Shown in pieces: positions 1 through 4,698 of a stretch of DNA of 7,255 bases. Origin of the DNA: Candidatus Wolframiiraptor sp. (GTDB lineage Archaea; Thermoproteota; Nitrososphaeria_A; Caldarchaeales; Wolframiiraptoraceae); contig QMUP01000041.1 of the NCBI GenBank assembly GCA_003660635.1, positions 1 through 7,255 on the forward strand, read 5' to 3'. The position numbers were made by a program, and so were the translations under genes. The notes below the pieces were generated by a model. That model ran no database searches and had not been told where the DNA came from. It worked only from the letters and a program-made list of their open reading frames with translations. How positions within the stretch are numbered: the first letter of the stretch is position 1; the number at the start of each line of letters is the position of its first letter.

Positions 1-23
1 GCCCTCCCAAAGGTCAGGGGCTA

Positions 24-99
24 ATACTTTTAAGCACAAATGCGCTTAACATAGATTGCTGAGTTGTGAAGAACGTCGGAACTTCTGACGGCTGAAGTT
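24..99. promoter_or_regulatory. Non-coding left edge with TATA-like element and nested inverted repeats
   Basis: No reading frame in positions 1-160 is convincing. An AT-rich TATA-like element (24-35) reads plausibly on either strand. On the - strand it would lie about 25-30 bases before the window edge, near a GGGAGGG (2-8) that could be a Shine-Dalgarno for a gene starting just left of the window. At 74-90 there is a near-perfect palindrome (CGTCGGAA and TTCTGACG around one central base, one mispair as DNA, G-U as RNA). At 80-99 AACTTC and GAAGTT form a 6-bp stem with an 8-base loop; the two structures are mutually exclusive. They may be an operator or a structured leader of the downstream hydrolase gene. 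The repeats are seen directly; the role is inference. Confidence 0.3.
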
Positions 100-123
100 G
101 TCGGCCGGATGATGTAAGGCAAC

Positions 124-132
124 GCTAAAATG
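124..132 (+). promoter_or_regulatory. Candidate TATA box for the MBL-fold hydrolase gene
   Basis: The element GCTAAAATG is centred about 33 bases upstream of the ATG at 161. That is slightly long for a leaderless archaeal transcript but allows a leader of only a few bases. No Shine-Dalgarno precedes the ATG, which fits leaderless or near-leaderless initiation. Assigned by spacing only. Confidence 0.3.
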
Positions 133-160
133 TGTAGAAACTAGAAAATCTTTGAACTTC

Positions 161-271
161 ATGATACGGGAAATAGAGTTTCAGGTTTTAGTTGATGACC
201 GCGAGAACCCGGAGAAACCCACCTTGTGGGCCGAGCACGGCCTATCCATTCTAGTTACGGCGCACTTGTAA
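161..271 (+). pseudogene. N-terminal part of MBL-fold hydrolase, ended by an in-frame TAA
   Basis: An ATG at 161 opens a 36-codon frame ending in TAA at 269-271. The same frame, with no shift, continues directly into the hydrolase body at 281. The fragment contains the sequence VLVDDREN followed by WAEHGLSILV. This matches the expected N-terminus of COG1237-type metallo-beta-lactamase proteins: a first beta strand, then the conserved (A)EHGLS segment just before the I-L-F-D-x-G strand. It is therefore the missing start of the downstream protein, not an independent gene. The codon replaced by TAA lies in a variable turn between two strands, so one substitution (for example from AAA, GAA or CAA) would restore a full protein of 284 residues. 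The stop could be a recent nonsense mutation, a sequencing error or a read-through site. TAA is not the codon expected for pyrrolysine (TAG) or selenocysteine (TGA). Confidence 0.7.
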
Positions 272-280
272 AACACAGAG

Positions 281-1015
281 TTGAATATTTTATTTGATGT
301 GGGCGCCAGCGGCGGGGCTCTTTTACACAACGCTTCCGAGATGGATATAGATCTAAGAAATGTCGATGTGATAGTAATCAGCCACGGGCATTATGATCAT
401 ACAGGAGGACTACTTGATGCATTGAAAATCATCAATAAACCAACCGCTATAATCATCCATCCAGATGCCCTAGCCTTAAAATACGCTATTAAGCCGAAGT
501 TCAGATTAACAGGGGTACCCCATACCATTAGTGAGATAAAGAAGCATGGAGGTAGATTCCTCGTGACCCATGACAGCGTGTTCCTCACGGACAGCGTAGC
601 CACCACTGGAGAAATTAAGAGGGAGACCGACTTCGAGAAAACACCTGAATATTACATGTTGATCAGAGGGGGAAAAGTCGCCCAAGACAAACTTCTCGAT
701 GACCAAGCACTAGTCATAAATCATGAAAAAGGATTAATCGTGATAACGGGATGTGCTCACGCCGGAGTGGTGAATACGATAAGGCATGCTCAGAAGATTT
801 TCGGGAGAAGAGATGTCTATGCTGTTATAGGCGGATTTCATCTGATAGGAGCAAGTGACGAGAGAATAGAGAAGACCGTTGAGAGCCTCATCGAGATAAA
901 TCCTAGGATAGTCGGTCCATGTCATTGCACCGGGGATAAAGCATTAAAGATTATCAGCGACAACTTCGCAGGAAAGTTCACCGAAGTTAGGGTCGGAACA
1001 GTTTTAAACCTATAA
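281..1015 (+). CDS. Metallo-beta-lactamase-fold metal-dependent hydrolase (COG1237 type)
   Basis: A 244-residue frame with the hallmarks of the COG1237 branch of the MBL superfamily: ILFDVGASG near the N-terminus, the metal site HGHYDH (residues 35-40, in frame SHGHYDHTGG), DDQAL (140-144), GCAHAG (157-162), GGFHL (184-188) and CHCTG (214-218). The His and Asp residues of these motifs should bind two metal ions in the cytoplasm. Archaeal relatives are often annotated as a dihydropterin ribofuranosylaminobenzene 5'-phosphate synthase of methanopterin-type cofactor synthesis. Whether that applies here cannot be told. The TTG at 281 is the first usable start after the in-frame TAA at 269-271, but it has no Shine-Dalgarno and would omit the conserved AEHGLS segment encoded upstream. 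The true gene most likely starts at ATG 161. It converges on mrp with a 3-base gap. Confidence 0.8.
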   Translation: MNILFDVGASGGALLHNASEMDIDLRNVDVIVISHGHYDHTGGLLDALKIINKPTAIIIHPDALALKYAIKPKFRLTGVPHTISEIKKHGGRFLVTHDSVFLTDSVATTGEIKRETDFEKTPEYYMLIRGGKVAQDKLLDDQALVINHEKGLIVITGCAHAGVVNTIRHAQKIFGRRDVYAVIGGFHLIGASDERIEKTVESLIEINPRIVGPCHCTGDKALKIISDNFAGKFTEVRVGTVLNL

Positions 1016-1029
1016 AACTCAGGTTTTTT
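1001..1029. terminator. Possible bidirectional terminator between the hydrolase gene and mrp
   Basis: GTTTTA (1001-1006) and TAAAAC (1013-1018) are a perfect 6-bp inverted repeat spanning the hydrolase stop codon. It is followed on the + strand by a T6 run (1024-1029) and further T-rich sequence inside the mrp 3' end. Archaeal termination depends mainly on T tracts, so the + strand transcript plausibly ends here. The case for the - strand transcript is weaker. Confidence 0.35.
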
Positions 1030-1846
1030 CCTTAAGCGATTTTTCTATTTTGTTCACGATTTCTTCGAATATTTTCGCTGGCTTGGATTCCGGGTGCTTC
1101 ACTATAAATGGAACTCCCTTATCTCCGGATTCGCAGATCTTGGGGTCAAGAGGAATCTTTCCTAGGAAGGGTACCGATAACTCCTTTGCTATTTTTTCAC
1201 CTCCTCCGCTTTGGAAGATATTGATCTCGGCTCCGCAGTTTGGGCATATGAAATAGCTCATGTTCTCGATTATTCCCAATACAGGTATCTTGAGCTCTCG
1301 AGCGAAGACCACGGCTTTCTTCACGACGAGTTGGGATACTTCTGATGGAATCGTGACTATCACGGCGCCATCCATCTCCGGAAGTAATTGCATCACGCTT
1401 AGAGGCTCATCCCCCGTTCCAGGAGGCAGATCAATTAGGAGGAAGTCTAAGCTACCCCAAACCACATCTGATAAAAATTGACGAATTACCGACATCTTAA
1501 GCGGGCCCCGCCAGATGACGGGAGACTCCTCGCTCGGCAGCAGAAAATCCATTGATACAACTTTTACGTCCATCGGACCTTTCACGGGGAATACTCCAGG
1601 CGGACCAGATTGAAGCCTCATCCCGTGTAACCCTAACATCTTCGGAATCGATGGACCATGTATATCGGCATCCAATATTCCGACGCTATAGCCCTTTGAA
1701 GCCAAGGCCATCGCCAGGTTAACAGTTATAATGCTTTTTCCAACGCCGCCCTTCCCACTTATGACCGCGATCTTATGTTTAACCTTCTTCATCCGCTCCC
1801 GGAGCCTCGCTTCTTGTTCCCTTAACTTCTCCAACGCGTTACTCAT
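1019..1846 (-). CDS. Mrp/ApbC/NBP35-family P-loop ATPase, iron-sulfur cluster carrier
   Basis: A 275-residue cytoplasmic P-loop NTPase of the MinD/Mrp group, full length for archaeal members. Members of the family bind a [4Fe-4S] cluster between two subunits and hand it to apo-proteins. After a charged coiled lead (residues 1-24) come the deviant Walker A GKGGVGKS (31-38, with signature Lys32), DADIHGPS (59-66), the switch II/Walker B-like DLPPGTGD (139-146), IENMSYF (194-200) and the cluster-binding CPNC (201-204). The ATG at 1846 is preceded by TAGGAG (1855-1860) at 8 bases, which supports this start. It lies downstream of tRNA-Gln on the same strand but has its own candidate TATA box. Its 3' end is 3 bases from the converging hydrolase gene. 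Family assignment is secure; the client proteins are unknown. Confidence 0.95.
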   Translation of the reverse strand: MSNALEKLREQEARLRERMKKVKHKIAVISGKGGVGKSIITVNLAMALASKGYSVGILDADIHGPSIPKMLGLHGMRLQSGPPGVFPVKGPMDVKVVSMDFLLPSEESPVIWRGPLKMSVIRQFLSDVVWGSLDFLLIDLPPGTGDEPLSVMQLLPEMDGAVIVTIPSEVSQLVVKKAVVFARELKIPVLGIIENMSYFICPNCGAEINIFQSGGGEKIAKELSVPFLGKIPLDPKICESGDKGVPFIVKHPESKPAKIFEEIVNKIEKSLKEKT

Positions 1847-1854
1847 TCCCTACA

Positions 1855-1896
1855 CTCCTAATTCAGCTCCTCATTAACCATAATTAATGTATAACC
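1855..1896 (-). promoter_or_regulatory. Promoter and ribosome binding site of mrp
   Basis: On the - strand, an AT-rich TATA-like stretch (1881-1896, containing TTATACATTAATTA) would place a start near 1864, giving a leader of roughly 18 bases. The leader contains the Shine-Dalgarno TAGGAG at 1855-1860. The arrangement suggests mrp is transcribed independently of the upstream tRNA. Confidence 0.5.
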
Positions 1897-1949
1897 AAAT
1901 AAGACAAAGGTGAAAGATAGAAAAATCAAAAGAAACCCATCTAAAGCAC

Positions 1950-1972
1950 CTAAAAAATAAGGAAGAAAAGAG
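1950..1972 (-). terminator. Oligo-T terminator of tRNA-Gln
   Basis: Immediately after the tRNA 3' end, the - strand is pyrimidine-rich with several T runs, the strongest being TTATTTTTTA at 1951-1960. This fits archaeal factor-independent termination at T tracts. Confidence 0.5.
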
Positions 1973-2011
1973 ATGATAGCCCGGGCCGGATTCGAACCGG
2001 CGTCCCCGGGG

Positions 2012-2028
2012 ATCCCCTCTTCTAAGAT
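2012..2028 (-). other. tRNA-Gln intron 2, canonical position 37/38 (17 nt)
   Basis: A textbook bulge-helix-bulge fold can be drawn. The outer helix is the anticodon stem (CCGGG/CCCGG). The central 4-bp helix is loop CTCT with intron GGGG (two C-G, two U-G). The 3-base bulges are GGA and ATC. A 3-bp intron hairpin TCT/AGA closes with the tetraloop TAGA. Cutting after the second base of each bulge removes 17 bases and leaves C at position 38. Confidence 0.82.
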
Positions 2029-2044
2029 CCAGAGCCCGGGATCC

Positions 2045-2066
2045 CAAGCCCCTTTTCTGACCAGGA
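2045..2066 (-). other. tRNA-Gln intron 1 in the D arm, position 21/22 (22 nt)
   Basis: The bases after the D loop cannot form the D-stem 3' strand until GGAT at 2041-2044. A bulge-helix-bulge motif explains the gap. The central helix is GGCC with GGCT (one G-U), the 3-base bulges are AAT and TGG, and the distal helix is CCT/AGG with a 9-base loop. Cutting after the second bulge base joins A21 to G22 and restores GTCT/GGAT. The proximal exon-exon helix is weak (only partly paired), so this is a somewhat relaxed motif at a non-canonical site. Confidence 0.78.
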
Positions 2067-2110
2067 TTGGCCGCTAGACGACCGGGCTTCATCTATGGTG
2101 CTCCCTCGGG

Positions 2111-2120
2111 AATATTTTAT
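2111..2120 (-). promoter_or_regulatory. TATA box of tRNA-Gln
   Basis: On the - strand the sequence ATAAAATATT, preceded by AAGG, is centred 27 bases upstream of the tRNA 5' base at 2088. This is the standard archaeal spacing for starting at or just before the mature end. Confidence 0.7.
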
Positions 2121-2342
2121 CCTTTTTCTAGTTTCAGCCCGGCTACTCGATATTTCGGATCTTTTTGAGAGACCATATTCTCCGATAACATACATGGGAC
2201 TTGTCTCTAGATGTCTACGATCTATCTCTGATACACACGATGAAACGTTTTTTGGAAATATGCCGGGCTTATTCTCAATTCCTTGATCCAATTTTCATCA
2301 AAAATCGGAGACATAATCTCAGCGTGCATATAGGGCGGTGCT

Positions 2343-2360
2343 GTGAGAATTATTTTTCAC
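2343..2360. repeat. 7-bp hairpin upstream of the methyltransferase promoter
   Basis: GTGAGAA (2343-2349) and TTTTCAC (2354-2360) pair over 7 positions, one a G-T mispair in DNA or G-U in RNA, around the 4-base loop TTAT. It lies about 15-20 bases before the candidate TATA box of the methyltransferase gene. It could be an operator, or an RNA hairpin if transcription begins further upstream. Confidence 0.4.
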
Positions 2361-2374
2361 GTTTCTGAAACTGA

Positions 2375-2385
2375 ACGAATAAAAC
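2375..2385 (+). promoter_or_regulatory. Candidate TATA box of the methyltransferase operon
   Basis: CGAATAAAACT is centred about 30 bases before the TTG start at 2411, which implies a leaderless or nearly leaderless mRNA. This agrees with the absence of a Shine-Dalgarno before that start. A second TATA-like element (GCATATAG, near 2325-2332) would give a longer leader. Confidence 0.5.
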
Positions 2386-2410
2386 TCTTGTTTCATCGCC
2401 GAAGCCGGCC

Positions 2411-3616
2411 TTGAGAACGACGTACATCCTAAGCTACAGAATTAAGGATTCATGGAAGTTCGCTAGAGATAACTGGGGAATAGCCTTACATAGGATTTGC
2501 TCGCGGACTGGGAGCTTCCCGCCAGCATTAGCCCACTATTTCGTGGTGAAATACTCGCGTATAGGCGACGTGGTCCTCGATCCATTCAGCGGAAAAGGGA
2601 CAGCGCCTCTCGAAGCATGCCTAAATGGGAGGATAGGTATTGGGAATGACCTATCCCCTGAGGCATATGTCCTAACTAGGGCGAAGGTTAGACCGGTTCC
2701 GCCAAGAAGGGTCATTGAATGGATAGAGTATGCGAAAAGAAAGCTGAACCCATCGGGATACAAAGTATCGGAAGTCGATGAAGATGTCCGCGCGTTCTTC
2801 AGCAGCTACACGCTTAAACAGATACTCGCCGTTAGAGATTTGATTGAAGAAACTGAGGATGAGGATCTCGCCAACTTTATGAAAGCTCTCATGCTCGGAA
2901 TACTCCACGGGCCGACGAAGATACACCTCAGCGTCAAGTGTTCCCACTCATTCTCTATGGCCCCGGAATACGTAAAGAGATACGTGAAGAAAAACGGGAT
3001 CGAAAAGCCGAAGAGAAACGTATTGGAATGTTTGAGGATAAAGGCGGAGAGGGTTTTCAGGGATGGAATACCTGCTGTGAAGGGAAGGGCATACATGGAG
3101 GATGCTAGAAAACTGCCCATCGATGACGAATCCGTCGATTTAGTTGTAACATCTCCACCCTATTTCAATATGCAGACGTATGCATGGGATAACTGGTTGA
3201 GGTTATGGTTCCTCGGATACAGTTATGAGGAAATAGCGAAGAGGCTGTTCCACACCGAATCCGTCGACCGCTTCAAAGAATTCATGGAAGAAGTTCTCAG
3301 GGAAATCTATAGAGTCCTAAGATGGAATAGAGCCGCGATTATAGTTTTGGGTAGGCTTAAGCTCCGCAAAAAGCTCGTCGATATGGCAGAAACAACCGCA
3401 CCCATAGCTGAGAAAGTTGGGTTTAGCGTTGCTGGAATAATCTCCGACTCGATTCCAAAATCAAACAAGTATTTGTGGTACCTTAGAGACGAAGATGGGG
3501 TCAGTAAAGAGGTGATACTTGAACTTCATAAGGGAGAATACAGAGGCCAAGGGGTTGAAATAGACTGGGAAAACGCGAGGCCGCTAACAGTCATTAGGGA
3601 GGTGATGACAACTTGA
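2411..3616 (+). CDS. DNA amino-methyltransferase (N4-cytosine/N6-adenine type, SPPY motif)
   Basis: A 401-residue S-adenosylmethionine-dependent methyltransferase expected to methylate an exocyclic amino group of DNA. TGSFPP (33-38) precedes the SAM-binding motif I LDPFSGKGT (56-64), then GIGNDLSP (77-84, acidic motif II residue Asp80) and the catalytic motif IV TSPPY (247-251). SPPY favours N4-cytosine over N6-adenine but does not prove it. Motif I comes first and motif IV about 185 residues later, unlike the IV-before-I order of the classic beta class. The stretch between them (about 100-225) could hold target-recognition elements. TTG is the first in-frame start, lies about 30 bases after a TATA-like box and has no Shine-Dalgarno, suggesting a leaderless mRNA. 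The gene overlaps the next by 1-4 bases, so the two are probably one operon. Its recognition sequence is unknown. Confidence 0.87.
   Translation: MRTTYILSYRIKDSWKFARDNWGIALHRICSRTGSFPPALAHYFVVKYSRIGDVVLDPFSGKGTAPLEACLNGRIGIGNDLSPEAYVLTRAKVRPVPPRRVIEWIEYAKRKLNPSGYKVSEVDEDVRAFFSSYTLKQILAVRDLIEETEDEDLANFMKALMLGILHGPTKIHLSVKCSHSFSMAPEYVKRYVKKNGIEKPKRNVLECLRIKAERVFRDGIPAVKGRAYMEDARKLPIDDESVDLVVTSPPYFNMQTYAWDNWLRLWFLGYSYEEIAKRLFHTESVDRFKEFMEEVLREIYRVLRWNRAAIIVLGRLKLRKKLVDMAETTAPIAEKVGFSVAGIISDSIPKSNKYLWYLRDEDGVSKEVILELHKGEYRGQGVEIDWENARPLTVIREVMTT
3598..3606 (+). promoter_or_regulatory. Strong Shine-Dalgarno for the methyltransferase partner gene
   Basis: GGAGGTGAT lies inside the last codons of the methyltransferase gene and matches the 16S rRNA 3' end almost fully. 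It sits 9 bases before ATG 3616 and 6 bases before TTG 3613, so it supports translation at one of these two adjacent in-frame starts. Confidence 0.8.
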
Positions 3617-4698
3617 TGCTTGAAACCCATGGAGATGTCTGCAGGCTTGGATATCTAAGGATAGTCCCCTGCTTACTCGAAGACAACTCGCCGAAAACCT
3701 TTGATTTCCTCGCGGCTTTACTCCATGACATAGTCAAGGGAATCGGTGATAGAGACCTCTTAGTGAGCAAGCCTATAGGATTGATCACGAGCTTGGTCAA
3801 TGCGAGGAATTATGTTACAATGGCCGCCGAACTAAACTTCATCGATAGGAAATCCCAGCTACTCGGAACCTTCGGGAAACTCTACCTCACAACTGATTCC
3901 GCAATAAAGTTCAAGAAATTCGTGGACGGCAGGGAATCACTTAACTTGATAGAGTTGATCACGTTGAATGATGCCGAGAAGTTGTTCTTCCTTTGGGCGC
4001 TCTTTATCCAAGACTATCCCTTTATTCAGATGATCACGAACTGGGCCCTCAAGAAGAAGAAATTCAGGAGACAGGAGGCCATGATCTATGCCATGGAAGA
4101 GGCGTATCCCCAGGCCCTGAAGAAGGCGTTACCACCCAGCGATATCAGGAGAAAGGAAGCCGAGAAATTCAGGGAGAAGAGGCTCTCAATAAAGGATAAG
4201 ATTGAATGGATTAAGAGCAGTCAATACGCGAAATACAGGCATATTGCTCCGCCTAGGCTTGAGTGGCTCGTCGACTGCGGGATCTTGAAGAGAAGCGGTA
4301 GGGGGAAATACGAGGTAAACGATCAGATGATCTATGATCAACAGAAAATACTCAAGCTCACTACTCTGAGGCCAAAGAAGATTGAAAGCTATCTATTTAA
4401 CGACTTCATTAAAGGCATGGCGAGGTGGTATAAGCAAGCAGGGCGAACAGAGGTAATCAAAACAATGATCCAAGTATACGATAGGATGTCCTTCCACTTC
4501 GGCGGAGAAGTAAACCTCACTTACCTGGAGTGCATGACCTCAATAGTGTTGCTTGAAAACGGATTAATTGCTGAGAAGCAGAAGATCCACGACGCATTTA
4601 ACAGTTTAGCCTTACAGTTTCCCGATAAGATATATGTCATGCCCGGAGGCAGAAACGTCAACATAGCTTACATAAACACCGAGGAACTGGAGATCTAA
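3616..4698 (+). CDS. Uncharacterised winged-helix-like protein coupled to the DNA methyltransferase
   Basis: I do not recognise this 360-residue protein (361 if it starts at TTG 3613). It is rich in Leu, Lys and Ile, looks soluble and mostly helical, and has no signal peptide or membrane segment. Three stretches resemble winged-helix DNA-binding folds (numbered from TTG 3613): about 55-95 (LNFIDRKS ... GTFGKLYL), about 205-236 (APPRLEWLVDCGILKRSGRGKYEV-like, helix plus wing) and about 295-348. Residues 145-200 are very basic (a KKKK run and KFREKR). No PD-(D/E)XK, HNH or GIY-YIG nuclease motif and no NTPase motif is apparent. ATG 3616 overlaps the methyltransferase stop (TGATG) behind a strong Shine-Dalgarno, so it is translationally coupled. 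It may be a specificity subunit, a highly divergent restriction partner or a regulator; this is inference. Its stop overlaps that of feoB. Confidence 0.82.
   Translation: MLETHGDVCRLGYLRIVPCLLEDNSPKTFDFLAALLHDIVKGIGDRDLLVSKPIGLITSLVNARNYVTMAAELNFIDRKSQLLGTFGKLYLTTDSAIKFKKFVDGRESLNLIELITLNDAEKLFFLWALFIQDYPFIQMITNWALKKKKFRRQEAMIYAMEEAYPQALKKALPPSDIRRKEAEKFREKRLSIKDKIEWIKSSQYAKYRHIAPPRLEWLVDCGILKRSGRGKYEVNDQMIYDQQKILKLTTLRPKKIESYLFNDFIKGMARWYKQAGRTEVIKTMIQVYDRMSFHFGGEVNLTYLECMTSIVLLENGLIAEKQKIHDAFNSLALQFPDKIYVMPGGRNVNIAYINTEELEI

Larger units (their letters stand above)
1977..2088 (-). tRNA. tRNA-Gln (anticodon CTG) with two introns
   Basis: The 112-base gene yields a regular 73-base tRNA if two introns (2045-2066 and 2012-2028) are removed. 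Acceptor stem: AGCCCGG (2082-2088) with CCGGGCT (1978-1984), 7 perfect pairs, discriminator A at 1977, no encoded CCA. D stem: GTCT with GGAT, loop AGCGGCCAA. Anticodon stem: CCGGG with CCCGG around the loop CTCTGGC, anticodon CTG at 2030-2032. Variable region: GGAC (4 bases). T arm: GCCGG, TTCGAAT, CCGGC (1985-2001). The A1-U72 pair and the CUG anticodon point to glutamine, reading CAG. Without removal of the first intron the D stem has no partner, and without the second the anticodon stem cannot close. A TATA box lies 27 bases upstream and a T-rich terminator downstream. Confidence 0.92.
2089..2410. other. 322-base intergenic region between divergent tRNA-Gln and methyltransferase genes
   Basis: No convincing coding frame is present. 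A 63-codon + frame at 2095-2286 and a - frame overlapping the tRNA have no recognisable motif and no ribosome binding site. The region holds the tRNA TATA box, a hairpin at 2343-2360 and the promoter of the methyltransferase gene. TTGAT/ATCAA (2284-2302) is a weak inverted repeat. The length is generous for this otherwise compact window, so a small RNA is possible, but I see no clear C/D- or H/ACA-box pattern. Confidence 0.4.

Noticed and set aside
66..127. C/D-box small RNA with GTGAAGA, a 12-base guide, CTGA and ATGATG
   Set aside because: The first half has the right spacing, but the D'-C' gap is about 20 bases and no CTGA follows the second C-like box.
2042..2048. Proline anticodon loop CTTGGGA in the tRNA
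   Set aside because: A stem around it would need GGGG pairing with TCCC and leaves no D stem; the acceptor sequence and the CTCTGG loop with the 37/38 intron fit glutamine instead.
2082..2272. Attachment-site-like repeat (CCGGGCTT at 2082-2089 and near 2264)
   Set aside because: The match is only 8 bases plus scattered identities and involves the tRNA 5' end, whereas archaeal integrases normally use the 3' half; no integrase is present.
2095..2286. 63-codon + strand frame after the tRNA
   Set aside because: No ribosome binding site, no family motif, and it begins in the tRNA promoter; most likely a chance open frame.
2022..2291. 89-codon - strand frame overlapping tRNA-Gln
   Set aside because: It reads through half of a well-supported tRNA gene and shows no protein-like pattern.
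3729..3746. HD-phosphohydrolase-like LLHDIVKG in the methyltransferase partner
   Set aside because: Only an isolated His-Asp pair; the other metal-binding histidines of an HD domain are not seen.
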